A stretch of DNA of 64,000 nucleotides. It comes from Hyphomonadaceae bacterium JAD_PAG50586_4. GTDB lineage: Bacteria; Pseudomonadota; Alphaproteobacteria; Caulobacterales; Aquidulcibacteraceae. A model generated the notes under the pieces. It was not told the DNA's origin. It searched no databases and saw only the letters and a program-made list of their open reading frames with translations. The stretch is from contig CP096134.1 in assembly GCA_023242925.1 (NCBI GenBank), positions 3,801,501-3,865,500 on the forward strand, read 5' to 3'. A program made the translations under genes and the position numbers. This document shows, piece after piece, positions 39,044 through 50,405 of the stretch. Every line of letters starts with the position of its first letter. Within the stretch, counting starts at the first letter, position 1.

Positions 39044-41726
39044 TTAGTAACGCGCCCGCAGCGTGATGCCGTAGGTGCGCGGATCACCCAAGAATGCGCC
39101 TTGCGTGGGACCGGCCGTGCCTTGCTGCAGCGGCGCGTCGAACGCGACCTGGACGTATTCCTCGTCCGTGAGGTTGCGCGCCCAGAGCTCAACCGCCCAG
39201 CGCTCGTCCGCCGTGGCCAGACCGATGCGGCCGTTCACCAACGTATAGGACGGCTGCAGCTTGGACGGACGCAGATCCGACCCAGTCAGTTGATCGTCGA
39301 CATAGCGCGCGTCGAGATAGGCCAGCCCCATCATCGAGCCGTTGAACAGCGGACGATTGTAAGTGAACGACGTCGTCGCGGTCCATTCCGGCGAGTTCGT
39401 GAGTTGCGAGTTCGGCAGACGAGCCAGCGTTTGCTCACCCGTAATTGGGTTGCGGTTCGCCAACACCCAGCCATCGTCCGGACCATAAGTCGCGTCGGTG
39501 TAAGCAACACCGCCATTGATGGAGAGGCCTTCGATCGGCGTGCGCCAGATCAAATCAACTTCCACGCCTTCCGACGTCACTTCCGGCACCGTAGTCACAA
39601 CGAATTGGATGCCGTTGTAGGTGTTGAGCTGGAAGTTCGAATACTCGTTCTGATAGACCGCGAAGTTCAGCAGCAGATCACCGTTGAACCAATCGGTCTT
39701 CACGCCGATTTCGTAGGCGTCGACCAGCTCAGCGTTGAAGTCCGAGGATGGCGCACCGCCGAGATAGGTGTAGTCGAAGTTCCGATCGAGATTGAAGCCG
39801 CCCCCTTATAACCGCGCGAGAACGAGGCGTAGGCGGAGATGTTGTCGGTGAATTCGTGGCGGAGCGAAACAACGCCCGACCATTCATCCTCACCGCGACT
39901 TTGATCGTAGCCAACCGAGTCCAGCTCGTTTCGAAGCCATGGCACGCAATACCCCGAACGCAGCGCGGCGATCACCGAGCTAAGCGGCGGGCCGCTGGCG
40001 CGACCGTTGGGTTGCAATTGTTGTACGGCGCGAGTGTTCCAACCGGCAGCGCGAACGCGGCTTCAAGCCCTGCAATCGTCGCCGAGCGCAGAGCGTTCAC
40101 GTTGAAAGGCGTGTTAAAGTCTGCGACCAGGTCCTTGTCTTCGGTAGTGAAGCGCAAGCCGACAGTGAGATCGGTTTGGTCCGTGATCGCGAAGATATTG
40201 TGCGTGAAGAAGGCAAACGAGTTGCCGTCCTGCACGTAATGGTCGAACGAGCCGACATTGGCCGGCACAAGCGCGAGGCCGTTATACAGCGTCGAGAGCG
40301 AACCGCCGACGGGCGCCGTGCCGAGGCCAGGCGCGACGGTTCCGCCCGAGATGATGCTGTCGAGGCCAGCGAAGTATGCGCCGTATTGCGAACCGGTCTG
40401 GAACGAGAAATTCCGGTCGATGACTTCGTCGGAATAGAACACTCCCAACAACCAGTCGAGACGGCCCCACTCACCAGCGACGCGGAGCTCTTGCGTGAAG
40501 ATTTCAAACTCGGTGCCGTTCGCGTCGCCTTGCGGCACGTAAACGATATCCGCCTGCGAATAATCGGAATCGCTGCCGCCCGCTGATGACCAATTACGAT
40601 ACGCCGAGATCGACGTCAGCGTCACATTGCCGAAATCCCAGTTCAGTTCGCCAGAGACGCCGTAATCTTGCAGCGACGCGGCATAGCCGTAGTTCGAGAA
40701 TCCAATGCGATCGGCGATATCACCATCACCGAGCGCGCCAAGCGGCGTGCCCACACCGACATTCGGACCATAGCCGCCGAGATTTGCGATCCATTGCTGA
40801 CGGCCCGTACCGTAGGCGATAGGCGCGCCTTCGACGCCGGCGGCGTTGAGATTTGTGACTGGATTGCCGTTGAGCAGAACCGGATTGTAAATCTGCGCCG
40901 CGCAGCACGCTTCATCACGCTCCGAATAATCCGCGATTAAGCGCAGATCGACGTCGTCGCTGATCTGCCAAAGCAATTGACCACGCAGATTGTAGGCGCC
41001 GCGCGTGTTTGCGTCCCCGCTATCGTCATTCGGACGCGACGGGCCGAGAAGTGTGTTCTGGCCATCATTGTTGATGTCGAGGAAGCCATCACGATCGGAC
41101 TTCGATGCGAAAAAATTCAGACCGATGACGTCTTCAACCAGCGGAATGTTCACGCCGGCGGCAAGCCGGGTCTCGCCCCAATCGCCGTACGTCGCTTCAC
41201 CAAAGGCGTCGAATTCGCCAAGATCCGGCGCGCGCGTGTTGATGGTGATGAGACCGGCCGAGGTGTTGCGACCGAACAGCGTGCCCTGCGGGCCACGCAG
41301 CACTTCGATCTGCGCCACGTCGCCAAGGTCCGACAGCGCCACGCCGTTGCGGGCGCGATAGACGCCGTCGATGAAAATGCCGACAGCCGATTCGAGACCT
41401 GGGTTCGAGCCTTGCGTGCCGACGCCGCGCAAGCGCGCCGTGGCTGATGCTTCGCTTTCGGACACGTTGAACTGCAGAGCCGGCGCAACCGAGGTCAGAT
41501 CCTGCACATCGCGAATGCCCGCGTTGGCGATCATCTCCGCCGTGACCGGCGTGACCGCGATCGGCACTTCTTGCAGTGATTGGTCGCGGCGCGTGGCCGT
41601 GACGACGATTTCAGTGTCTTCATCTTGAGCCAGGGCTGGGGTCGCCGTGATCGCCCCCGCAACTCCCAGACCAAAAGCCATAAGCGCGCGCGTGCTTGCG
41701 CGGAAACTATCCCGCTTCTTCGACAT
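39044..41726 (-). CDS. TonB-dependent receptor (two frameshifts)
   Basis: About 894 codons: a large outer-membrane beta-barrel transporter with a signal peptide cleaved at ALA|Q (about residue 34). The start of the mature protein EDTEIVVTATRR is a TonB-box-like stretch, followed by a plug domain (VEVLRGPQGTLFGRNTSAGLI type motif at about 140-160) and barrel strands to a C-terminal aromatic residue (LRARY). The frame breaks at G-run 40009-40011 and C-run 39801-39805; restoring one base at each gives CNPNGRASG and GYKGGGFNLDRNF and a continuous barrel. It diverges from a TetR gene across a perfect palindrome. The substrate is unknown. Confidence 0.88.
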
Positions 41727-41864
41727 TAAATTCCCTCCCGCGTGTCTCCGAGGTCTTTAAGCCTCGCCGTACACAAGTGTATGGTAGGGTCAGTTTTGTT
41801 CCGGCGTCTAGAGCAATTTCGCCCCAATTCGGTCGCTGTGTTGATTGTGCTACACTGACGATTG

Positions 41865-41885
41865 TCATGTTGCATTGCAACATGA
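41865..41885. promoter_or_regulatory. Perfect palindromic operator, TetR type
   Basis: TCATGTTGCA and TGCAACATGA are perfect 10-bp arms around a single central T. The site lies between the divergent TonB receptor and TetR genes, ending 22 nt before the TetR ATG, so binding would also repress the regulator itself. Confidence 0.75.
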
Positions 41886-41907
41886 CCACTGAGAACGAGA
41901 GAAGGCC

Positions 41908-42477
41908 ATGAGCGAAACATCGCCAAACGGCACGACAACATTGGATGTGGCGGCCTGGGTAGAGGCTGCGTTCGACGTGATGGCGGAAGGCGGCATCGAT
42001 GCCGTGCGGGTTGATCCGCTCGCGAAACGCCTCGGCGTAACGCGCGGCAGTTTCTACTGGCACTTCGCCGATCGTGACGCGCTACATCTCGCAATGCTAA
42101 AGCACTGGCGCGAAGGCGCGAGTTATCTTGTGTATGCGCGCGTCGAACGCGCCGCTGATGCTAAAACGCCATCGGAGCGATTAGAAACGCTGCTGTCTCT
42201 GCCCTATTCAAGCCCGCGCTCGGCGCGCGCGGCGGCGATTGAATTGGCGGTGCGTTTGTGGGCGCGGCGGGACAAGCGCGCCGCGAAAGCAGTGCGCCAC
42301 ATCGACCGCGTGCGCCTGGATTATTTCCAAAAGCTGCTGATCCAGCATGGCCTCCATCAGGACGAGGCGCGCAAACGGGCCTTCCTGTTCTACGCGGCGC
42401 TCATGGCCGAGGCGCTGATCTTCACCGACAATCGCGAGCAGACACGCCTCGATCTAAAGCACCTATTGCTGGGTTGA
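41908..42477 (+). CDS. TetR family transcriptional regulator
   Basis: A 189-residue protein with an N-terminal helix-turn-helix (AAFDVMAEGGIDAVRVDPLAKRLGVTRGSFYWHFADRDALHLAMLKHW, about 18-65), the classic TetR DNA-binding unit ending in FYWHF. The C-terminal helical domain would bind an unknown ligand. Its position opposite the TonB receptor with a perfect palindrome between them makes that receptor its likely target. Confidence 0.9.
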   Translation: MSETSPNGTTTLDVAAWVEAAFDVMAEGGIDAVRVDPLAKRLGVTRGSFYWHFADRDALHLAMLKHWREGASYLVYARVERAADAKTPSERLETLLSLPYSSPRSARAAAIELAVRLWARRDKRAAKAVRHIDRVRLDYFQKLLIQHGLHQDEARKRAFLFYAALMAEALIFTDNREQTRLDLKHLLLG

Positions 42478-44710
42478 CGCTGGCTGCACCGCCCCAAGCG
42501 TGAGCGCGATGTCGCCGTTGTGTGCGGCGGTCGCATAGACGGGACGCGCCGCGATGAGTTCAGCCGCAACCTCTGGCGCGCCGAGATACTGGCCGAGCAC
42601 CAGCCAGTCTGTCGGCGTAGCGTCAACGTTCACCACCAAGACGGCTTCCGCGCCATCACACGCGCGACCGACACAGATGACGCTGCTGAAATCGACCGTG
42701 GCGGATGAGTTCAGCAACGGCGTGGCGTCAACGCCATGGATGCTGGCGCGCGAGAGTTCGGCGGAGAACGGCACACGAATCGTTGTGCGATAAGCGCCAT
42801 TGGTGGCGTAGCGCAGGCGCACAGTGCGCGCACCATCGTTCACCTCGTCGCTCACAATTTCAACGCGCGGCGCTGGTAATTCCGCGTTCGGCGCAGGCGT
42901 GCTCCACGATTCTGTAGCGATCACCCGGCACGACCATGCGCGAAGTGAACGGCGCGGCGACAGCGATCTCTCGCGGCAGCGGCATACGCGGCGGGCCGGC
43001 GATGATCTGAGCGTCATTGTTCAGCGTGTCTTGGAAGTAGACAAAGTTAAACGGGCGCGGTCGCGCTTGCGTCGATGACGGCAGCACAGCGGCGACACCC
43101 ACACCGACACAAGCGAGCGCCGCCAAGCCGGCGACGTTCAAGCGCCACGGCTTCTCGCCTTGCAGCCGTGCAAGCGGCCCGAGCCAGGGCAGCAACGCGA
43201 TCGCGATCAGCGCCGTATTGAGCGCGGGCATGTCGTACCCAAGGGCAACTTCGACCAGGGCAAAGAGCGGCGCCCAGATGATGAGCGCAGTGAGCGCAGC
43301 GATAAGCGCGCCGATGCGGGCAGCGATCGGCCAGCGCCACGCAAGAACTGCAGCGAACGCGAAGATCGCTGCGGCAAGCGCGTCAAGAATCGAAAGCCCG
43401 GGCAGCGCGAGCGCGCCGGCAAGCCCGAATAGCGTGAACCACAACATGGCGGACGCTTCGATAAGCGGCGCGCTGACGCGCTTGCCGGCAGACCAAAGGC
43501 CGATGGCGAGAGCGGTAAGCGCGATCAGGCCCGTCCACGCACGCGTCGCCTCAGGGTGGCCAAACCAAAACATGCCGGGCCGCAATGTGTTGAATGCGTA
43601 GCCAACCAAAAAGGAGACGAGACCCGCGATCACAACAGCGACGAGCGGCGCGGCAAAAGCGCGCCAACGTCCCTCGCGACCACGCGTCCAAAAGTAAGCG
43701 ACGGCGATCAGCGCGCTGATCACGAGCAACGCCGTGCCAAGCCATTCCGGCATGCTGACGAGCGTGCGGCCAAGAATATCCGTGAAAACGAGTGAATCAG
43801 CGCTGCCCGCATCGGCGTTGAGCGCAAAGGCACGAACGGCGCCGAGCGCACTGTCGCCCATATGCTGCAAGCTCGCCCGGCTCATATTGGCGAGGTTGTC
43901 TTGCGGGGTGTGATAATTGGGCCAGCTGTCGGAGACCGCGATGTTGACGATGTCGAGACCCTCGCGACGCAGCACCGTGACGTCCGTCGAATTGGGCAAC
44001 AGATCGTACACGGCGGCCATCATGGAATTCGTCATCGGCCGCTGCGCGCCCGCAACGTAAGCGCGAACGGAATCTGCGTTTGGGCGCGCGGTTTCGAAAA
44101 AGGACGCCGGCCCGCTCGTGCCGCGCGCTTCGAGATTCACCAGCGCTTGCACGTGATTCATTTGCGGATCTTGCGTCGCGAAGGCATGCGCGCCGAGCAG
44201 CGCCACCTCCTCGCCGTCGCTGATCAGAATAATCACGCGGCGCTGCAGCTCTTGCTGCGACAACAAGCGCGCGATCTCAAGCCACGCCGCCATGCCCATG
44301 CCAGCGTCGCTCGCGCCGGGGCCAGCCGGGACTGAATCATAATGCGTAGCGGCGAGGATTGCAGGCCCCTCGCTTGGGCCAAGGCTGAACACGACATTGC
44401 GCACGCGCGCGCAATACGAGACCGGCGCTTCTGGGTGCGGCAGACAGGTGAAGTGTTCACGTACTTCCGGCGTAAACCCGAGCGCGCGGATTTCCGTGAG
44501 CAAGCGCTCGCGTACGCGATCGGCGGCTTCGGAGTCGAGCGGATGCGGCGCTTCGGGCGAGAGGACGCGCTCGATACGGGCGAAGGCCGCATTGGCGTCA
44601 AAGGCGTCGGGCGCGTTCGACGCGCGCACGGGATCAGGCTGAATGACGGCGCCGGCGCCGATCAGCGCCAAGAACAGCAATCCGAATAGCAGCCAAGTGC
44701 GCAGCGACAT
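42463..44710 (-). CDS. M28 family aminopeptidase with membrane domain (one frameshift)
   Basis: About 748 codons. It has an N-terminal membrane anchor (WLLFGLLFLALIGAGAV), then a zinc peptidase domain with the M28 ligands: His/Asp in ATHYDSVPAGPGASDAGMG, Glu-Glu in ISDGEEVALLGA, Glu in LVNLEARG, and His in NYHTPQDN. Residues about 320-540 hold seven or eight membrane helices, giving a layout like eukaryotic Fxna/ERMP1 peptidases. The C-terminal exported domain lies past a frame break near 42904, where one extra base is present. Its end overlaps the convergent TetR gene by 15 bp. Confidence 0.85.
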
Positions 44711-44853
44711 GATCCAGCTCCCCGGAGCGGCAATGTCATGGTAAGGCGCTGCTGCCTAGGCTGAAAACGAACCTGCGGCGGGTTTTGCGGCAACTTCTTG
44801 TTCGCCACCGCGGGTCGCTGCAACACCGTGCGGCGCGCCGAGTACTTCGACGG

Positions 44854-45348
44854 CTAGCGTTGGACGACATCGCGGTGCATCGGCGCGAGTACGGCCAAGA
44901 AGCGATTTTGCATGCGGTTGGATACGCCCTCTTCGCGCATGGCGGTGCGCAAATGCTGGACCAGCAGATTAAAGTCTCGTGTTTGCACACCCATGTCGGC
45001 ATGCGAGGCGCTCATATCGCGGCCGGTGTAGGTGCAGCCCCCGCCTAGGAGATAGCAGAATTGCTCTTTGAGCGTGCGGCGCAGGCGCACCATGTCGAAC
45101 GGCTGAAAGATCGGCCCGAGTTGGGGATCCTCCAATGACAAATCCACCGTGCGATCAACAATTCGGTTTATGCCGTCGCGGCCGTTGAATGCCGCCAGCA
45201 CTGCTGGATCGTCGATTGGCGTCGCGCCGGCATTGGCGTCCGACTGAACATACGGGGCCACGGGCTCCTCGCCCTCTTGCGCACGCGCTGGTGCGTCGTC
45301 GAGCACAAGAAGCCACGCGGCCAAAGCAGCCCATAGCGCAAGACGCAT
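44854..45348 (-). CDS. Exported truncated haemoglobin
   Basis: A 164-residue protein. Unusually, a signal peptide (LALWAALAAWLLVLDDAPARA|Q) precedes a group-1-like truncated globin: FNGRDGINRIVDRTVDLSLEDPQLGPIF, then LRRTLKEQFCYLLGGGCTYTGRDMSASHADMGVQ (the His in SASHADM is the probable proximal haem ligand) and FNLLVQHLRTAMREEGV. It would bind oxygen or nitric oxide in the periplasm. The ATG at 45348 is one base after the DUF3034 stop, so the two genes are co-translated. Confidence 0.82.
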   Translation of the reverse strand: MRLALWAALAAWLLVLDDAPARAQEGEEPVAPYVQSDANAGATPIDDPAVLAAFNGRDGINRIVDRTVDLSLEDPQLGPIFQPFDMVRLRRTLKEQFCYLLGGGCTYTGRDMSASHADMGVQTRDFNLLVQHLRTAMREEGVSNRMQNRFLAVLAPMHRDVVQR

Positions 45349-45349
45349 C

Positions 45350-46228
45350 TTAGAATCCGATTTGGAGTGAGAGATAGGCGCCATCCTGATCGTCAAATGT
45401 AGCGATCGAGCCAAGATCAACGTAGCCGCCAACGAGCGTCAGATTCTCCGTCAAGGCATAGGCGGCAAACACATCGTAGCCACGCTCTTCCTCGGCGAAT
45501 CCCAGATTATCCGGCCGCGTGCGATACTCGGCGCCCACGATCAAACGATCGGTCACCATGTAGGCTGCGGATAACTCAATCTCAGCGTGGTACTCATCGT
45601 CCTGATCGCCGCCGTGCCCCAGCAAGCCAAACTGGTTGGCGCGTGTGCCGCGCACCGTTGCATTCAAGATCAAGGATTGGTCAAGGACGACCTTGGTCGC
45701 CGACACATAGACGTCAAAGCCCTCATCGTCCTCGGCGCCCAAAGCGGCGAGAAGCCAATCATGCTCTGCGTGTTTATACTGCACACCCACTGCGACCTGC
45801 GGCAGCCAACTGTCCTGAGCGTAGACGGCGTCGCCCAGCACGCGCAGCTTTAGTCCCACGATATCTTGTTCGAACGTAAAGCCTTCAGCCAAACCGAGCG
45901 CAGCGCCCGTTGCGCCGGTGTCGAATTCCTGGTGCGCCAGCGAGAGTTCAACACGGTCGAAAAACCCGATCGCCACGCCATAGGCGCTGAAATCATAATC
46001 CGAGAGCGGCACTCTTGTGACGAACGCTGAGGCGCCGACGCCATCTTCTGTCTCGTTACCTGCAACAAGAGCCCACGTCGAAAGGCCCCCGCCGGTGCTG
46101 CCTTCGATGGAGGTTACGCCCCGCGTAAGCGGCAGCTTACCGCCGAACACCATCGGCCGCGCCTCCGCTGTGGCGCAAAGCGAAATCGCGGCGCCCGCAA
46201 CGGGAACAAGCGTCAACCATCTGTTCAT
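45350..46228 (-). CDS. DUF3034 outer-membrane-like protein
   Basis: A 292-residue protein with a signal peptide ending ATAEA|R (about 23). The mature protein is made of alternating beta-strand segments (AYGVAIGFFDRVELSLAHQEF, IVGAEYRTRPDN, NLTLVGGYVDLG) and ends with a terminal Phe (LSLQIGF), as in outer-membrane barrels; it fits the DUF3034 family. In my knowledge this family is found beside a methylamine-utilization-type cupredoxin and an EAL protein, as here. Function unknown. Confidence 0.8.
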   Translation of the reverse strand: MNRWLTLVPVAGAAISLCATAEARPMVFGGKLPLTRGVTSIEGSTGGGLSTWALVAGNETEDGVGASAFVTRVPLSDYDFSAYGVAIGFFDRVELSLAHQEFDTGATGAALGLAEGFTFEQDIVGLKLRVLGDAVYAQDSWLPQVAVGVQYKHAEHDWLLAALGAEDDEGFDVYVSATKVVLDQSLILNATVRGTRANQFGLLGHGGDQDDEYHAEIELSAAYMVTDRLIVGAEYRTRPDNLGFAEEERGYDVFAAYALTENLTLVGGYVDLGSIATFDDQDGAYLSLQIGF

Positions 46229-46317
46229 CAGTTCGAGAAAATCGAGTTGTTCGATTAATAGAAAGTGTATCGCGCGCTTCACCGCACCTTTACGCGCTTG
46301 TGAGATAGTTTTGGCGT

Positions 46318-46935
46318 ATGCGCGCGCTCCTCGCCCTTCTGATCGCCGCTGCCGCCTTTGGCGAAGCGTTCGCCGCGGATCTGACTGTGCGCGTCGTTGG
46401 CCCCAACGGCGCGCCCATTGAAAACGCGGTTGTCACCTTCACGCCGGCAGGCGGAGCGAGCGGGCCGATCCGATTCAGCTGGCCATATCAGGTTGCTCAA
46501 CACAACCTACAATTCGATCCTTACATCTTGATCGTGCCGGTGGGCGCTGAGGTTCGTTTTCCCAATCTGGATCGGGTCCGCCACCACGTTTATTCTTTGA
46601 CCCAAGGCAATCGGTTCGAACTCGAACTCTATGGTCGCGATGAAAGTCGCACCCATCGCTTCACCCAACCGGGCATCGCGGCGATAGGCTGCAACATCCA
46701 CGACCAAATGCAGGCTTACATCGTTATCGTCGACACCCCACATGTTGGGCGCACCAACATGGGCGGCTCAACAATACTCTCGGGCGTTCGCGGCGCCGGT
46801 GAGCTTCGCGTTTGGCATCCACACTTGCGCGCACGCGGGGGCGTCACGAGCCGCGCGGTGACGCTCACGGCCACAGGCTCAATCGAACAACGCTTCGAGG
46901 TCCAGCTTCGTAGCGCCGACGGCCACGGCCACTAG
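46318..46935 (+). CDS. Cupredoxin-like exported protein (methylamine utilization type)
   Basis: A 205-residue protein with a signal peptide cleaved near AFA|A. The first domain is plastocyanin-like: HNLQFDPYILIVPVGAEVRFPNLDRVRHHVYSL, with GCNIHDQMQAYIVIVDTP supplying Cys, His and Met that could bind a type I copper together with the His in RHHVYS. It is periplasmic and probably carries electrons or senses redox state. It starts a plus-strand unit with the EAL protein 5 nt downstream and diverges from the DUF3034 gene. Confidence 0.82.
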   Translation: MRALLALLIAAAAFGEAFAADLTVRVVGPNGAPIENAVVTFTPAGGASGPIRFSWPYQVAQHNLQFDPYILIVPVGAEVRFPNLDRVRHHVYSLTQGNRFELELYGRDESRTHRFTQPGIAAIGCNIHDQMQAYIVIVDTPHVGRTNMGGSTILSGVRGAGELRVWHPHLRARGGVTSRAVTLTATGSIEQRFEVQLRSADGHGH

Positions 46936-46940
46936 CGCCC

Positions 46941-49248
46941 ATGTTCACGCGCCTCAGCACCAAGCTCACGGTCCTTTATGCGGGACTCTTTGGCGTCGCG
47001 ATGCTCGCCGTCGCCGGTCTCGTCTACGCGATGGTGTCGCAAAGCGCTGCGCGCGTCGTGCGTGCCGAATTGCAAGCCAATGCCGAGGTGTTCGATCGCG
47101 TCTGGGATCTGCGCGCCCGTCAATTGAGCGACAGCGCTGATATCCTCGGTCGAGATTTCGGCTTCCGCGAAGCTGTCGCCACTAACGACGCCCCGACCAT
47201 TCAATCGGCGCTCGACAATCTGCGCGATCGCCTCCAGCTCGACCGCGCCTTCATGATGACGCTCGACGGCGATGTCGTTGGGCTGAATGATATTTCCGAG
47301 GCGGATCTCGATGCTTTATGGACCTCGCTCGATCTCGTCCGAACGCGCCGCCGGTGTTCTCACTCTGAATGGCAAAGCCTATCAGGCCGTGTCTTCGCCT
47401 GTATTAGCGCCCAATCTCATAGGCTGGATCGTGTTCGCTGCGGAGCTGAACGACGAACATCTCCAGCAATTCGAAACGCTGGCCGCGATCCCCCTTGAGG
47501 CCGCCGTGCTGACACGCAGCGACGGGACCTGGAAAGCCACGGACACAAACCTCACCGCGTCCGACCTTCTACGCCTTCAAAGTGATAGCCTCGATACAGA
47601 AACGACCTCAGCGCCTCGGCGCCTACGCCTCGGCGGGGCTGACACGCTGGTGCAAGTGACGCCCCTGCGCTCGTTTGCCGATGACGGCCATACCGCTTTA
47701 GCGCTGCGCTATCCGTTGTCGCTGGCGATGCGGCCTTACCAAGCGCTGCTCGCGGCAATCTTGCTGGTCGGACTGATTGGCATTGTCGCACTTTCGATCG
47801 CAAGCTGGGTGCTCGCTCGCGGACTCGCGCGACCGATTACCGCCCTTGATGCAGCCGTACATGATCTGCAAAATGGCAAGCGCACCGAAGTTGTCGTCGA
47901 GACCCAGGACGAGATCGGCCGCCTCGCGCAATCGTTCAACCATATGTCCGACGAAATTGCGCGCCGTGAGAAACGGATCACGCACATGGCGCTGCACGAC
48001 AGTGACACCGATCTGCCAAACCGTCGTGCGCTTGAAACCGCTCTACAAGCCTTCCATCAACCGGGCGTGGTGATCGCGTTCACCGTCGAGCGCCACCAAG
48101 CCATTCGCGCCGCCATTGGCTACCAGCTCGCCGCCCGCCTGATTGGACAAGTCGGCGCACGCATTGCCGAACTTGTGCCCGACGCCCCCACGGGACGGCT
48201 CAGCGCGGACACAATAGGGATCGCGGCGCCCCAACTTAACGGCGATCAAGCGCTCGATCTCGCCGCCTATGTGCGCGACAACGTCAATGGCGCATTACGC
48301 GTCGATGGCGTCGCCGTCGACGTTTCGTTGGTCTCAGGCGTGGCGCGCGTTGACAACCCCAGTGCGCACAGTGCGCTGGATCATGCGCTCATCGCCGTTG
48401 AGCAAGCCCGCGCCACCTTTCAAGACAGCGCCATCTTCAACGCCGAGAGCTATGGAGATCCTGCGCGCAACCTCTCGCTCATGAGCGAGATGATCGATGG
48501 CATCAATCGCGGCGCGCTTTCGCTTCATTACCAACCAAAGCTGGATCTGCGATCCAACACAATCATTGGCGCCGAAGCACTGGTGCGCTGGACTCACCCC
48601 ACACGCGGCCCCATAGCGCCAGATCTCTTTGTCACCATGGCCGAGCAGACCGGCCACATCCGCGCACTTACGGAATGGACACTGATCCAGGCGATCGCCG
48701 ACCAGCGCAGCATGCGCGCGGCAGGAATCGACTTGCCGGTGTCGGTGAATCTCTCTGGACGCCTCATCGGCAACGACGCCTTCACGGCGATGACCATCAC
48801 TTTGATCGAGGACACCGACGCGCGACTTTGGCTTGAGATCACCGAGACCGCGGCGATGAACGATCCAGATGCTGCGTTGCGCAATATCGACGCCTATGTC
48901 GCCGCTGGCGTGCAAATTTCGATCGATGATTATGGCGCAGGGCTCTCGTCTCTATCGTATTTGAAACGCATCCGCGCGCATGAACTGAAGCTCGACAAAT
49001 CCTTCATAGAAGCGCTGGCGCAGAATTCGCGTGAAGCCTTGCTCGTGCGCTCGACTATCGATCTCGCGCACGGCTTGGGCATGAAGATCACCGCCGAAGG
49101 GGTGGAAACACCGGCAACACTTGCCCTGCTCGCCGGCATGGGCTGCGACGTGGCGCAAGGCTACCTTGTCGGCAAGCCCCAAGCTTTGCAGGACTTTATC
49201 ACGTTCATAGGCAAGCCTGATGGCCTTAGGAGCGCAGCACTGGGGTAG
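46941..49248 (+). CDS. Membrane EAL phosphodiesterase with degenerate GGDEF (one frameshift)
   Basis: About 768 codons. The order is: membrane helix (about 12-32), periplasmic sensor domain (about 33-270), second helix (ILLVGLIGIVALSIASWVL), HAMP segment (RPITALDAAVHDLQNGKRTEVVVETQDEIGRLAQSFN), GGDEF-like domain without the motif (SADTI in its place), then an intact EAL domain: GAEALVRW, VNLSG, LEITETA, DDYGAGLSSLSYLKR, LKLDKSFI, AEGVET and QGYLVGKP. It therefore probably degrades cyclic di-GMP in response to a periplasmic signal from the neighbouring cupredoxin or DUF3034 protein. The frame breaks at about 47334-47338 (one extra base). Confidence 0.85.
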
Positions 49249-49391
49249 CAAGCTGACGCGCCCGCGCGTCGTCGCGAGCGCTCGAGAGCGAGGACAAGTC
49301 AGCAAAGAATTCCCGCAGATCAGCGACACGCTTCAAGTTTAGCCGTGTTCTTTGCTGAAGCAGTCTTCGTTGAAGCGCTGCAGGACAATCC

Positions 49392-50129
49392 TCAGTGTGC
49401 GCGGGACCAATGGGCGACCAACACCGCCGCAAACTGATCTGCCCGTTCGTGGCAGGCCCAGTGACCAACACCCTTCTCGACGTGGAGCGGAATGCCTCGC
49501 TGGTGCGCGAAACGCTCCGCGACAGAGACGTCAACGTACGGGTCGCATTCACCCCAGAACAATTGTCCGCGCGCGGGCAACTTCTCTAGATCATCGACCC
49601 AATCACCCCGAAATCGCAGACCATCCGCCGACCGATAAAGCTTGAGGATCGACTGTCGCATCGCCATGTCGATATGTGGTGTTTCTTCTCTTGCCAGGGA
49701 AGCCGCCATGCCGCCGGAGATCAGCCCTTGCTCTAGCCTTCCCTTATCTCGCATCGCCAGCATCGTCAGTTCGCCAAGCAATGGCGTCGCCCACGCCCGC
49801 GCCGTGCGATGGCCCCGATATTCCGCATCGATCACCGCATTCGTCGCGCACCAACTCGACACCAGATCCGGGCGCAAACAAGCAGCGCGTAAGACCAAAA
49901 GCGCGCCCCAGTCATGTCCGACCAGATCAACAGGACCACCCACCTTCTCCAACTCGCCGAGGAGCCACGTGACATACGCGTCCTTGGTTCCGCTAAACGC
50001 GTGCGGGATCGGACTTGCAAAGCCCGGCAACGCAGGCGCCAAGAACGTGCCGGCCCCCAAACCGAGCGCAGAAATCAGCGGGCGCCACAACGCTGGCGTA
50101 TCTGGCACGCCGTGCACGAACACGATCAT
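49392..50129 (-). CDS. Alpha/beta hydrolase
   Basis: A 245-residue soluble hydrolase. The oxyanion motif HGVPDTPALW, nucleophile elbow GHDWGA (the Asp suggests a haloalkane dehalogenase or epoxide hydrolase-like branch) and C-terminal catalytic His in GVGHWACHE are present, with a cap domain between. The substrate is unknown. It is the only minus-strand gene of the catabolic group and is separated by about 275 bp from the divergent carboxylesterase. Confidence 0.85.
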   Translation of the reverse strand: MIVFVHGVPDTPALWRPLISALGLGAGTFLAPALPGFASPIPHAFSGTKDAYVTWLLGELEKVGGPVDLVGHDWGALLVLRAACLRPDLVSSWCATNAVIDAEYRGHRTARAWATPLLGELTMLAMRDKGRLEQGLISGGMAASLAREETPHIDMAMRQSILKLYRSADGLRFRGDWVDDLEKLPARGQLFWGECDPYVDVSVAERFAHQRGIPLHVEKGVGHWACHERADQFAAVLVAHWSRAH

Positions 50130-50405
50130 GATGGTTCAGCTTTCCAAATTGCGACGCGCTGCAGCATGGGACGCTAGCGCCAATTCGCAGCTACGGGGCC
50201 CACCCGTTTGCCATGCCAGAAGGGGACGTCACCTTAAAAGTATACCAGGCCGACGTTCAATTCTTCTCGAGATTTATCGCCTCTCAGAAAGCCTGGCGCG
50301 ATGGCGCTGCGGCGGACGCGCCGCTATGGCGCGGCATCAAACGCGTGCCGATCCGCACAACATTGGTCGCTCAAGCGGCCCGCTTTCGCTCTAGGGTAGC
50401 GGTGC

